From contig JALEOU010000031.1 in the NCBI GenBank assembly GCA_022766945.1, positions 1-53,506 on the forward strand: 53,506 nucleotides of DNA, read 5' to 3'. Below are positions 16,239-24,421 of the stretch, piece after piece. Position 1 is the first letter of the stretch, and every line of letters begins with the position of its first letter. The stretch is from Fusicatenibacter sp. GTDB taxonomy: Bacteria > Bacillota > Clostridia > Lachnospirales > Lachnospiraceae. Position numbers and translations under genes: made by a program. The notes beneath the pieces are model-generated. The model made no database searches and was not told the DNA's origin. It was given only the letters and a program-made list of their open reading frames with translations.

Positions 16239-17051
16239 ATGGAAAAGCTGGTGATTGTAAGAGGAGGCGGAGATATCGCATCCGGAACCATATACAAGTT
16301 GTATCAGTGCGGATTTCCTGTGCTGGTTCTGGAAATCCCGAATCCGTCAGCGATCCGAAGAAAAGTTTCCTTTAGTGAAGCTGTTTATGAGGGGAGCCAG
16401 ACGGTGGAGAAAGTCACCTGTACGCGGGTAAACAATCTGCAGGAAGCGGTATCACTGCTGGAGGAAGGAAAGCTGCCTCTTTTGGTAGATCCTGCCGGCG
16501 AATGCATCAGAGAACTGAAACCGACAACGGTGGTGGATGCGATTCTTGCCAAGAAGAATCTGGGTACCACAAAGGAGATGGCACCGGTGACGGTGGCGTT
16601 AGGTCCGGGTTTTGTCGCCGGAGAGGATGTGGATGCGGTGATTGAAACTATGCGGGGTCATTCGCTTGGCAGGGTGATCTATCAGGGGAGTGCCATCAAA
16701 AATACCGGGATTCCGGGAAAGATTGCGGGCTACGACAGAGAACGGGTAATCAAAAGTCCCGCGGACGGAATCCTGAGAAATATTCGCAGGATCACAGATA
16801 CGGTAAAAAAGAATGAAGTGATAGCCGTGGTTGAGACAAAAGAAGAAACGGTTCCTGTGAAAGCGACGATTGACGGTCTGCTGCGGGGGCTGATTCGGGA
16901 TGGTTATCCGGTTACCAGAGGATTTAAGATCGCAGACATCGATCCGCGCATCAGCGAATATGAGAATTGTTTTACAATATCGGATAAAGCCAGGTGTATT
17001 GCCGGCGGAGTGCTTGAGGCGATCTGCCATCTGAATGGAGGAAACCTATGA
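16239..17051 (+). CDS. yqeB: Selenium-dependent molybdenum hydroxylase maturation protein YqeB
   Basis: The 270-residue protein begins with a nucleotide-binding-like loop (VIVRGGGDIASGTIYKLYQCGFPVL). It has the YqeB family pattern, including VVDAILAKKNLGTTKEMAPVTVALGPGFVAGEDVDAVIETMRGH and a C-terminal PADGILRNIRRI/FKIADIDPR region resembling a biotinyl-lipoyl-like fold. This family occurs with orphan SelD and is required for selenium incorporation in molybdenum hydroxylases. It is 9 bp after yedF and overlaps the next gene by four bases. Confidence 0.92.
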   Translation: MEKLVIVRGGGDIASGTIYKLYQCGFPVLVLEIPNPSAIRRKVSFSEAVYEGSQTVEKVTCTRVNNLQEAVSLLEEGKLPLLVDPAGECIRELKPTTVVDAILAKKNLGTTKEMAPVTVALGPGFVAGEDVDAVIETMRGHSLGRVIYQGSAIKNTGIPGKIAGYDRERVIKSPADGILRNIRRITDTVKKNEVIAVVETKEETVPVKATIDGLLRGLIRDGYPVTRGFKIADIDPRISEYENCFTISDKARCIAGGVLEAICHLNGGNL

Positions 17052-18154
17052 TATATGTTGACAATGCGGCGACGACATTTTACAAGCCTGAGTCTGTGAT
17101 CACAGCGATCAGTGAATATCTGCGGCATCCGGGAAATCCAGGCAGAGGGACAAACCATATGGCAATGGAGGCTTCCAGGATTGTGCTGGAAACAAGAATC
17201 AGGCTGGCAGAATTTTTTGACTGTGATCTGAGAAAAGTTGTATTTACCAGCGGTGTGACGGAAAGTCTGAATATCGTGATTTCGGGACTGATCGGCTCTG
17301 AAGATCACGTAATCACTACCTATATGGAACATAACAGTGTATTGCGGCCGCTGTACCGTCAGCACTGCGGGATATCCATCTGCGACGGGTCTCTGCAGGA
17401 AATCAAAGCCTGTGTGAAGAAGAATACGAAAGCAGTTCTTGTGAATCATGTGTCCAATGTGACGGGAGAAATCAATCCGATCAGGGAAGTCGGGAGATTC
17501 TGCAGGGAAAATCATCTGCTGTTTATTCTTGATACGGCGCAGAGTGCCGGACTGATTCCCATTTCCATGAAAAAAGATCAGATTGATATCCTGTGTTTTA
17601 CCGGTCATAAAGGGCTTTTGGGAATCCAGGGCATCGGGGGCATCTGTATTGAAGGTGACATCAAAATTCCGCCTTTGAAAGTCGGAGGAAGCGGATATCG
17701 TTCTTTTGACCGGATGCATCCGGAGAAGTATCCGGGCGCACTGGAAGCGGGAACATTAAATATGCCGGGAATAGTCAGTCTGAAAGAATCCCTGGACTAT
17801 CTGAAGAAACAGGGAACAGAAACGATGCTTGTTCATGAACAGCGTCTTGCACAGGAGTTCTGCAGCCAGATAATGAACATTCCCGGTGTGAAGATTTACC
17901 GGAATCCGGGAAAAGAATATGTGGGCATTGTCTCTCTGAATATTGAGGGAATGGATGCGGCGTACGTCAGTGACCGGCTGTCCTGCCTGTATCAGATTGA
18001 AACCCGTGCAGGCGCGCACTGTGCGCCTCTGGTACATGAACATTATGGAACCGAATCGATGGTGAGGTTCAGCTTTGGCATACAAAATACGATGGATGAA
18101 GTTGCACAGTGTGCGGCGGCAATCCGTGCGATCAGTGAGGGGGGAAGCGAATGA
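17048..18154 (+). CDS. Class-V aminotransferase-fold cysteine desulfurase-like enzyme of the selenium operon
   Basis: The 368-residue PLP enzyme has an NAATT start, the PLP-Asp/Gln region (LDTAQSAG), Schiff-base Lys188 (FTGHKG) and a catalytic-type Cys325 (RAGAHCAPL). The latter resembles the CsdB/SufS group. In SDMH clusters this desulfurase relative is thought to mobilise selenium or sulfur for the molybdenum cofactor. A separate housekeeping IscS is encoded at 44548, which supports a specialised role here. It overlaps yqeB and the YqeC-XdhC gene by ATGA junctions. Confidence 0.9.
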   Translation: MIYVDNAATTFYKPESVITAISEYLRHPGNPGRGTNHMAMEASRIVLETRIRLAEFFDCDLRKVVFTSGVTESLNIVISGLIGSEDHVITTYMEHNSVLRPLYRQHCGISICDGSLQEIKACVKKNTKAVLVNHVSNVTGEINPIREVGRFCRENHLLFILDTAQSAGLIPISMKKDQIDILCFTGHKGLLGIQGIGGICIEGDIKIPPLKVGGSGYRSFDRMHPEKYPGALEAGTLNMPGIVSLKESLDYLKKQGTETMLVHEQRLAQEFCSQIMNIPGVKIYRNPGKEYVGIVSLNIEGMDAAYVSDRLSCLYQIETRAGAHCAPLVHEHYGTESMVRFSFGIQNTMDEVAQCAAAIRAISEGGSE

Positions 18155-19539
18155 TAAAGGCAGTGGTTGGTTCCGGCGGAAAAACATCGCTGATTCATCG
18201 CTATGCGGAAGAGTATCTCGGGATGGGATACAAGGTGTTTGTAACGACCTCTACCCATATGATGATAGAAGAGGATACACTTCTTACCGATGATGCAGAG
18301 GAAATTATTCGGGAACTGGAAGAAAAGCATTATGCAATGGCCGGGATCCGGGAAAACGAGAAAATCAGGGCACTGCCGCAGTCGGTTTATGAAAAAGTAT
18401 GTCCACACGCAGATCTTGTACTGATTGAGGCAGATGGATCCAGACATATGCCGATCAAGTATCCTGCTCCTCATGAACCGGTGATCTATGACAACGTGGA
18501 AGAAATAATCATTGTTATCGGCCTTTTTGCATTGAACCGCAGAGCCAGTGAAGTATCCTGGCGGCTGGAACTGGTAAAAGAATGTCTGGGGATTGAAAAT
18601 GATACACGGATCAGTCCCGTCCATATACAAACATTACTTCAGAAAGGATATGTGAAACCGTTGAGAGAAAAATACCCGGAAAAAGAAATCACCATCGAGC
18701 CGACCCATGATCAGACACTGTATCAGAGGGCTATCTCATCACTTTTGAAAGCAAATATGGATGTATCTCTGATTCAGGAAGGATGGTTTGCCCCGCAGCC
18801 CCGGCTTTTTATCTGTGGCGGAGGGCATATTTCCTGTGAACTGGTGAAAATGGCTTCCTGCCTGGATTTTCATATTACCGTCATGGATGACAGAAAAGAA
18901 TTTGCCCAAAAGGAACGATTTCAACAGGCAGATCGAGTGATCTGTGATTCGTTTGATCATCTGGAACAGTATCTGGAACCGTGGAGCTATTTTGTAGTTG
19001 TCACCCGGGGACACAGTGCGGATTATGAATGCGTGAATACCATCCTTTCTCATCCGTATGCGTACCTTGGCATGATCGGAAGCAGGAAGAAGGTTCAGAA
19101 GACATTCGAGAATCTTCGGGCGGAAGGAATTTGTGAAGAACAGATTCAGACCATCCATGCCCCGATTGGGTTGGATATCAAAGCTGTGACACCTGCAGAG
19201 ATTTCTGTCAGTATTCTGGCGGAAATTATTTCGGAAAAAAACCAAAAACAGACAGCATCTGCTTCCAGGGAGCTTCTGGATGTACAGGAGCACGGTGTTC
19301 TGTGCGTAATTATCGATAAAAAAGGATCCTCTCCCCGCGGAGTCGGAGGCATGATGTTTGTTGGGGAGGAAAAAGTGATTGGAAGTATCGGCGGAGGCGC
19401 TATTGAGTTTGCTGCAATCCAAAAGGCGCGCAGTCATCCGTACACACAGATACAGGAGTATCAGATGAATCAGGATGAGGGTGCGGAACTTGGGATGGTC
19501 TGCGGCGGAAGCAACCGGATTTTATTCCTGCCGGTTTAA
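18151..19539 (+). CDS. yqeC: YqeC-XdhC fusion, XdhC domains in reversed order
   Basis: The 462-residue protein has three parts. Residues 1-200 are YqeC-like, with a P-loop (VVGSGGKTSLIHRYAEEY) and LIEADGSRHMPIKYPAPHEP. Residues 210-345 are the XdhC Rossmann domain (RLFICGGGHISCELVKMA, VVVTRGHSADYE, AYLGMIGSRKKV). Residues 352-462 are the XdhC/CoxI N-terminal-type domain (LCVIIDKKGSSPRGVGGMMF, GSIGGGAIEFAAI, GMVCGG). In ordinary XdhC the CoxI domain comes first and the Rossmann domain second, so the order here is permuted. XdhC proteins bind and sulfurate molybdenum cofactor before handing it to xanthine dehydrogenase-type enzymes. The 3' end overlaps the convergent Crp/Fnr gene by 18 bp. Confidence 0.9.
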   Translation: MIKAVVGSGGKTSLIHRYAEEYLGMGYKVFVTTSTHMMIEEDTLLTDDAEEIIRELEEKHYAMAGIRENEKIRALPQSVYEKVCPHADLVLIEADGSRHMPIKYPAPHEPVIYDNVEEIIIVIGLFALNRRASEVSWRLELVKECLGIENDTRISPVHIQTLLQKGYVKPLREKYPEKEITIEPTHDQTLYQRAISSLLKANMDVSLIQEGWFAPQPRLFICGGGHISCELVKMASCLDFHITVMDDRKEFAQKERFQQADRVICDSFDHLEQYLEPWSYFVVVTRGHSADYECVNTILSHPYAYLGMIGSRKKVQKTFENLRAEGICEEQIQTIHAPIGLDIKAVTPAEISVSILAEIISEKNQKQTASASRELLDVQEHGVLCVIIDKKGSSPRGVGGMMFVGEEKVIGSIGGGAIEFAAIQKARSHPYTQIQEYQMNQDEGAELGMVCGGSNRILFLPV

Positions 19540-20256
19540 AGGACGATCGTGATTCCTGTGCATCGTTGCGTTCGGGTCAGATGCGGTAAGGGGAAAGTAC
19601 TGCAGCAGAGTAAATTTATTTTTATGAAACCGGATCAGCCCCTCCTGCTGCATCAGACTGAGCTCGTGGGAGAGCGCGCTGCGGTTAACACAGAGAAAAG
19701 CAGCCAGTTCCTCCCGTGAAAACGGAATGAGGATGGTATTGTTACTCTGCTTATACGCCTGCATCGAAAGATAAGTCAGGATTCTGTCGCGGATCCCTTT
19801 TCGGGAAAGAATCGTGAGACGGTATTCCTTCCGGATGTTTTCGTTGGAGATCAGGGTGAGAAAACGGTTCAGAATAACAAGACGGTAAGCTTCTGGTAGG
19901 ATTCCGGATTTCTGAAGGAGAGAAACCGGGAGAAAAAAAATACAGGAGACGGCTTCCGAGATGGCGTAGTAGGGAGAAATCTGTGTCCGTGTGAAAACAA
20001 GATCCGCGCCGAGTATTTCCGGAGAACTTAACACATCCATGATGGTAAAGGTACCGTCAGTGAAAATGTGTTCCACTTGTATTTTTCCGCTGATCACCAC
20101 ACCCAGATGTGTGACCTGTTCATGCAGTGAAATGACAAGAGTTCCTTTGGGCAGATGTTTGGTCTGCCCATAAGGAATGATTTTTTTTTCAATAACATCT
20201 TCAGGCAGATCACAGAAAAGGATCGATTTCTTCAATATCCTGGTCAGAGTTTCCAA
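19522..20256 (-). CDS. Crp/Fnr-family transcriptional regulator
   Basis: The 244-residue protein has an N-terminal cyclic-nucleotide-binding-like barrel (about 15-125) and a C-terminal winged HTH (about 150-225; FSREELAAFLCVNRSALSHELSLMQQEGLI). There is no FNR-type four-Cys cluster at the N-terminus, so it is not an obvious iron-sulfur sensor. TTG 20256 is the start, with AAGGAGG 8 nt upstream. It is divergent from modA and probably regulates it through the palindrome at 20346-20363, which also overlaps its own upstream region. The effector is unknown. Confidence 0.88.
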   Translation of the reverse strand: METLTRILKKSILFCDLPEDVIEKKIIPYGQTKHLPKGTLVISLHEQVTHLGVVISGKIQVEHIFTDGTFTIMDVLSSPEILGADLVFTRTQISPYYAISEAVSCIFFLPVSLLQKSGILPEAYRLVILNRFLTLISNENIRKEYRLTILSRKGIRDRILTYLSMQAYKQSNNTILIPFSREELAAFLCVNRSALSHELSLMQQEGLIRFHKNKFTLLQYFPLTASDPNATMHRNHDRPLNRQE

Positions 20257-20345
20257 GTGTATTCCTCCTTCTGATCATTTTTTGCGGGATTCCTGTTCGA
20301 GGTTCAGTTGTCCCATGTCTGATACAAATCAATAATAGCAGAATA

Positions 20346-20363
20346 AAGTTGTCAAAACAACTT
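20346..20363. promoter_or_regulatory. Crp/Fnr-type operator centred near -41.5 of the mod promoter
   Basis: AAGTTGTCAAAACAACTT has 7-bp arms and a 4-bp centre, the architecture of a Crp/Fnr half-site pair. A -10 (TATAAT, 20384-20389) lies downstream with no good -35. A start near 20396 puts the palindrome centre at about -41.5, the classic class II activator position. The regulator gene next door has the matching HTH. Confidence 0.65.
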
Positions 20364-20383
20364 ATTTTGTCGAAAGGTTCGCG

Positions 20384-20389
20384 TATAAT
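20384..20389 (+). promoter_or_regulatory. -10 element of the modABC operon
   Basis: TATAAT is a perfect -10 hexamer. The position 17 bp upstream holds CTTATT, a poor -35, consistent with activation by a Crp/Fnr protein bound just upstream. Confidence 0.6.
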
Positions 20390-20399
20390 CAACGAAAAA

Positions 20400-20436
20400 G
20401 TTACTGCACAGCGTCCGTTACCGCCTGAACAGTAAC
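20400..20436. repeat. Palindromic repeat copy B
   Basis: The element begins GTTACTG and ends CAGTAAC. Its last 31 bases, CACAG onward, match copy C at 26 of 31 positions, and its termini match copy A. It is flanked by ACGAAAAA and AGGAAAAA, 7 of 8 identical, resembling a target duplication. It lies in the 5' leader of modA, where it would form a hairpin in the mRNA. Confidence 0.5.
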
Positions 20437-20467
20437 AGGAAAAAAGATCTTTGGAGGAAAGAAAAGG

Positions 20468-21391
20468 ATGAAGAAACACATGGCATTTTTTACGTCAATT
20501 TGTCTTATGATGCTTGCACTTGCAGGATGTGGCAGTGCAAAGGAGGATGCAGCCGATGCGTCATCTGCTGTTGTGGAATCTGCGGTATCTGCCGTATCGG
20601 AAGAAGCTTCTGATGCTGACGAACCGGAACAGAAGGAGGAGCCGGTCCAGAAGACAGAGCTCATTGTATTTGCGGCGGCATCTATGCAGGAAACCCTGAC
20701 AGAACTAGGGGATTCCTATATGAACGAGAATCCGGACATCACAGTAGTATACAATTTTGATTCTTCAGGAACGTTAAAAACCCAGATTCAGGAAGGGGCT
20801 GACTGCGATATTTTTATTTCTGCAGGTCAGAAACAGATGAACCAGCTGGATATCAGTGCAGACCCGCAGGTGAACACGGAAGGACTTGATTTTGTCCTTG
20901 AGGATACCCGGTTTAATATTCTGGAGAATAAGGTGGCACTTGCTGTACCGGAAGGAAATCCGGCTGGCATCAATTCCTATGAGGATATGAAATCCGGACT
21001 GGAAAGCAATTCTGTTATGCTGGCGATGGGGAATTCCGATGTGCCGGTAGGACAGTACACACAGAAGATTCTTGCCTACTATGGTCTGTCAGAGGAATCA
21101 CTGGCACAGGCAGGATGTCTGACTTATGGCTCCAATGTAAAAGAAGTTACGACTCAGGTATCGGAAGGAACGGTTGACTGCGGGATTATTTATGCGACAG
21201 ATGCATTTTCTGCTGGCCTGACTGTTGTGGATACCGCGACAGAAGAGATGTGCGGACAGGTGAGTTATCCTGCGGCAGTATTGAAAGTATCAAAGAATCC
21301 TGAAAAAGCAAAAGCATTTCTGGAGTATCTGAACAGTGAAAAAGCAGATGCTGTGTTTGAAGCGGTTGGATTTACTCCCATCGCAGAATAA
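20468..21391 (+). CDS. modA: Molybdate ABC transporter substrate-binding lipoprotein
   Basis: The 307-residue protein has a signal peptide and lipobox (LALAGC), so it is tethered at Cys21. An Asp/Glu/Ala-rich linker follows to about residue 62. The ModA fold starts at LIVFAAASMQETLTELGDSY and includes YNFDSSGTLKTQIQEGADCDIFISAG, which forms the oxyanion-binding site. It delivers molybdate (or tungstate) to ModB. GGAGGAAAG precedes the start. It is first of the modABC operon, coherent with the molybdenum-enzyme maturation genes upstream. Confidence 0.93.
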   Translation: MKKHMAFFTSICLMMLALAGCGSAKEDAADASSAVVESAVSAVSEEASDADEPEQKEEPVQKTELIVFAAASMQETLTELGDSYMNENPDITVVYNFDSSGTLKTQIQEGADCDIFISAGQKQMNQLDISADPQVNTEGLDFVLEDTRFNILENKVALAVPEGNPAGINSYEDMKSGLESNSVMLAMGNSDVPVGQYTQKILAYYGLSEESLAQAGCLTYGSNVKEVTTQVSEGTVDCGIIYATDAFSAGLTVVDTATEEMCGQVSYPAAVLKVSKNPEKAKAFLEYLNSEKADAVFEAVGFTPIAE

Positions 21392-21415
21392 CAGATCAGC
21401 AAGGGGAGGATCGGT

Positions 21416-22111
21416 ATGGATTGGTTTCCGCTGATGAATTCGCTGCGGATTGCGGCGATCAGTACGGTGATTATCTTTTTTGTCGGTATTTTTACGGCAT
21501 ATTATGTGGCAAAAGCCAATCCTGTGGTGAAAGGAATTCTGGATGTGATTCTGACACTGCCGCTGGTATTACCGCCTACGGTTGTGGGTTACCTGCTGCT
21601 TCGGGTTTTGGGCCCGAAACGCATCATTGGTGCCTGGTTTTTCAAATGGTTTGGAATCCGGCTTACCATGAACTGGTGGTCTGCAGTGTTTGCCACGACA
21701 GTGGTCATTTTCCCACTGATGTATCGCACTGCAAGAGGCGCTTTCGAATCTTTTGATGAGACACTTGCGTATTCTGGACAGTCCCTGGGGCTGTCCAATC
21801 TTTCTGTTTTCTGGAAAATCCGTATGCCGTGCTGCCGACAGGGAATCCTTGCCGGAACCGTGCTGTCGTTTGCCAGAGCACTTGGAGAATACGGGGCCAC
21901 CAGTATGATTTCCGGATATATTCCGGGGAAGACGGCGACAATTTCCACAACGGTGTACCAGCTCTGGAGAACTAATGACGATGCACTGGCGTTTCGGTGG
22001 GTGCTTGTAAATTTGTCGATTTCTTTTGCAGTGCTTCTTGCAGTGAATCTGCTGGAAAAGAAGAATCAGGGGACCAAAGTCCGAAAATGGAAGAAGAAGG
22101 CAGGAAACTGA
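21416..22111 (+). CDS. modB: Molybdate ABC transporter permease
   Basis: The 231-residue integral membrane protein has five or six hydrophobic segments. It carries the ABC-permease cytoplasmic loop (LAYSGQSLGLSNLSVFWKIRMPCCRQGILAGTVLSFARALGEYGAT), which contains the EAA-type sequence that docks to ModC. The segment LPLVLPPTVVGYLLL is characteristic of ModB. It starts 24 bp after modA and ends 1 bp before modC. Confidence 0.93.
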   Translation: MDWFPLMNSLRIAAISTVIIFFVGIFTAYYVAKANPVVKGILDVILTLPLVLPPTVVGYLLLRVLGPKRIIGAWFFKWFGIRLTMNWWSAVFATTVVIFPLMYRTARGAFESFDETLAYSGQSLGLSNLSVFWKIRMPCCRQGILAGTVLSFARALGEYGATSMISGYIPGKTATISTTVYQLWRTNDDALAFRWVLVNLSISFAVLLAVNLLEKKNQGTKVRKWKKKAGN

Positions 22112-22112
22112 T

Positions 22113-23156
22113 ATGTCACTGTATGTTGAAATTGAAAAAAAATTTACCGGATTTTGTCTGAATGTCAAACTGGAAGCTGGAGATGAGACACTCGCTCTTC
22201 TGGGTGCTTCGGGCTGCGGCAAAAGCATGACACTGAAGTGTATTGCCGGCATTGAAAAACCGGATGCGGGGAAAATTGTTGTTGATGGAATTACACTGTT
22301 TGACTCAAAAAAGAAGATCAATCTGACTCCCCAGGAACGAAAGACGGGGCTGATGTTTCAGAATTATGCGCTGTTTCCCAACATGACGGTCTATGATAAT
22401 ATCAGAGCGGGTGCCAGCAGAGAGAAAAATCCGGCACGAAAAAAAGAACTGATTCGGATGATGACAGAGCGATTTGGGATTGTCGATCTCTGTGGCCATT
22501 ATCCTTATCAGCTCTCCGGCGGTCAGCAGCAGAGAGTTGCGCTTGCACGGATGTTAATCTCGAATCCTGGAATTTTACTGATGGATGAACCATTTTCCGC
22601 GCTGGATGCACACCTTCGGTTTCAGATGGAGCAAAAGGTGCGGGAGGTCATTCGGGAATTCGGGAAAACGGTTGTTCTTGTATCCCATGACCGTGACGAA
22701 GTTTTCCGTATGTCGGATAAGATTGCAGTTATGCATGATGGAGCGATCGAAGCGTGCGGATCCAAAAGTGAGGTGTTTGACAACCCCAAGACGAGAAACA
22801 GTGCTATTTTGACAGGATGCAAAAATATTTCACGGATCAGGATTCTCGATGAGATGCGTGTGGAGGCATTGGACTGGGGTATTCAGGTAAAGCTTTCAAA
22901 ACCGGCGAAGGGGTATTCTTTTATCGGGATTCGGATGCATGATATAGTTCAGGGACAATCAAAAGAGAACAGATACTGCTGTAAAGTAGTGGAAGAAATA
23001 GAAAACCCGTTTTCCTACACAATTATGGTGAAACCGAAAGGTGCCATGCAGGGCAAAGCGATCGGATGGGAAATGGAAAAGTCACTTTGGAAAAGAATTC
23101 GCGCACAGGAAACAGAAATTTCACTTCCGAAAGAACGGATTCTGCTGCTGAAATAG
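22113..23156 (+). CDS. modC: Molybdate ABC transporter ATP-binding protein
   Basis: The 347-residue ATPase has Walker A (GASGCGKS), Q-loop (MFQNYALFPNMTV), ABC signature (LSGGQQQR), Walker B (ILLMDEP) and a switch His (LVSHD). About 110 residues follow, corresponding to the regulatory TOBE/MOP-like domain of ModC, though the MOP pattern is weakly conserved. It energises molybdate import through ModB. The intercistronic gap to modB is 1 bp. Confidence 0.93.
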   Translation: MSLYVEIEKKFTGFCLNVKLEAGDETLALLGASGCGKSMTLKCIAGIEKPDAGKIVVDGITLFDSKKKINLTPQERKTGLMFQNYALFPNMTVYDNIRAGASREKNPARKKELIRMMTERFGIVDLCGHYPYQLSGGQQQRVALARMLISNPGILLMDEPFSALDAHLRFQMEQKVREVIREFGKTVVLVSHDRDEVFRMSDKIAVMHDGAIEACGSKSEVFDNPKTRNSAILTGCKNISRIRILDEMRVEALDWGIQVKLSKPAKGYSFIGIRMHDIVQGQSKENRYCCKVVEEIENPFSYTIMVKPKGAMQGKAIGWEMEKSLWKRIRAQETEISLPKERILLLK

Positions 23157-23171
23157 AGAAAGGATGAAAGT

Positions 23172-24188
23172 ATGAAAAAGATCAAAGTGGAAGATGCAGT
23201 TGGTATGACACTGTGTCATGATATTACGGAAATGCGTGATGGATTCAAAGGTGCTGCTTTTCGGCGCGGTCATGTGATTCGGGAAGAAGATATTCCAAGA
23301 TTTCTGGATTTGGGAAAGAAGATGGTTTTTATCTGGGAAGAGAATGCAGGGGAGATTCATGAGGAGGATGCGGCCCTCCGTATGGCTGCGATGGCACCTG
23401 TTGAGGGGGCACATTATACAGCACCTTCTGAGGGTAAGGTTTTGCTCATGGCAGATCGGCGCGGCATGTTCCGGGTTAATACAGAACTTCTTCGGGAGAT
23501 TAATTCCATTGGTGATCTGACGATTTCCTGTCTGCCGGATCATTATCCTGTGGAAGAAGGTGCACGGCTTGCCTCCATGCGAATTGTACCGCTGGTGACA
23601 AAAGAAGAACAGATCCGAAAGGCAGAAGAACTTTGCCGGGAAAACAGACTGCTGGATCTGCGCCCCTATAAGGAAAGAAAAGCGGGTGTGATTATTACAG
23701 GTTCCGAAATCTATACCGGCCGTATCAAAGACAAATTTGAGCCGGTGGTAAGAGAAAAGCTGAAAAAATATCCCTGTGAAATTCTTGGAGTGACGATTTG
23801 TGACGACAAACTGGAGATGATTACGGACGCGGCTGAAAAATATCTGGAAGATGGGGCAGATTTTCTGATTTTCACCGGCGGAATGTCGGTGGATCCGGAT
23901 GACCTGACACCAACGGCGATCCGTGCGCTTGGTGCAGAGATTATCACACATGGAGTTCCTTCTCAGCCGGGCAATATGACACTGGTTGCCTATCTGAACG
24001 ATACGGCGGTCCTTGGAATTCCCGGCGCGGCGATCAGCCTTCCGACAACCACTTTTGATGTGCTGCTTCCTCAGATTTTTACCGGTGACCGTCTGACAAA
24101 AAAAGATCTGATACGTCTCGGTGAAGGAGGACTTTGTCAGCTGTGTAAAGTCTGTCGTTTCCCGAATTGCACATTTGGAAGGTATTAA
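23172..24188 (+). CDS. Molybdopterin-binding-fold protein (MoaB/Mog domain) with Cys-rich tail
   Basis: The 338-residue protein contains a MoaB/Mog/MoeA-type domain in its second half. This includes GVIITGSEIYTGRIKDKF and the molybdopterin-adenylyl motif FTGGMSVDPDD, followed by VPSQPGNMTLVAYL and LGIPGAAI. The N-terminal 160 residues (VEDAVGMTLCHDITEM, FRRGHVI) resemble MoeA-like segments. The last 20 residues hold four Cys (CQLCKVCRFPNC), a possible metal site. It lies 15 bp after modC, so it is part of the molybdate operon. It probably handles molybdenum-cofactor insertion; exact activity is not established. Confidence 0.85.
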   Translation: MKKIKVEDAVGMTLCHDITEMRDGFKGAAFRRGHVIREEDIPRFLDLGKKMVFIWEENAGEIHEEDAALRMAAMAPVEGAHYTAPSEGKVLLMADRRGMFRVNTELLREINSIGDLTISCLPDHYPVEEGARLASMRIVPLVTKEEQIRKAEELCRENRLLDLRPYKERKAGVIITGSEIYTGRIKDKFEPVVREKLKKYPCEILGVTICDDKLEMITDAAEKYLEDGADFLIFTGGMSVDPDDLTPTAIRALGAEIITHGVPSQPGNMTLVAYLNDTAVLGIPGAAISLPTTTFDVLLPQIFTGDRLTKKDLIRLGEGGLCQLCKVCRFPNCTFGRY

Positions 24189-24241
24189 TGTCGTTAAACG
24201 GTAAAAATCGGTTTTTTTGTAGGAAAAGTGTCATAAATTTC

Positions 24242-24266
24242 AGGAATTATACGAAAAATGTCGAAC
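24242..24266 (+). promoter_or_regulatory. Putative sigma-H promoter and 0A box of spo0A
   Basis: AGGAATT (24242-24248), 11 bp and GTCGAAC resemble the sigma-H consensus (AGGAWWW, N11-12, RnnGAAT). TGTCGAA at 24259-24265 is an exact core 0A box and overlaps the -10-like element. This fits autoregulation of spo0A by its product, as in Bacillus, although it sits about 160 bp upstream of the start codon. No clear terminator of the mod operon is visible in 24189-24421. Confidence 0.5.
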
Positions 24267-24421
24267 AAATTCGGTGGAATTTTGGTTAATTATATTGAAT
24301 AAACAAAAGAAGAAAATTATAATGTCTTTAGTGTTTGGAAAAGAAAGTGTATTATGACAGATTTTGTGTGAAGGAATGGAAGGGTGAGCGTATGAGTTTG
24401 CTGATTTAAGGAGAGTTAGTT

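Noticed and set aside
18739-19437. 232-codon minus-strand open frame inside the YqeC-XdhC gene
   Set aside because: It is the reverse-strand shadow of the fusion gene; the plus-strand reading has multiple family motifs.
20257-20467. Molybdenum-cofactor or other riboswitch ahead of modA
   Set aside because: The leader is under 75 nt and its only structure is the repeat copy B hairpin, which lacks the Moco motif layout.
21569-22321. 250-codon minus-strand open frame over modB and modC
   Set aside because: It crosses the modB-modC junction, whose plus-strand reading is certain.
23121-23951. 276-codon minus-strand open frame over the molybdopterin-fold gene
   Set aside because: Its composition is that of antisense coding sequence, and the plus-strand gene is well supported.
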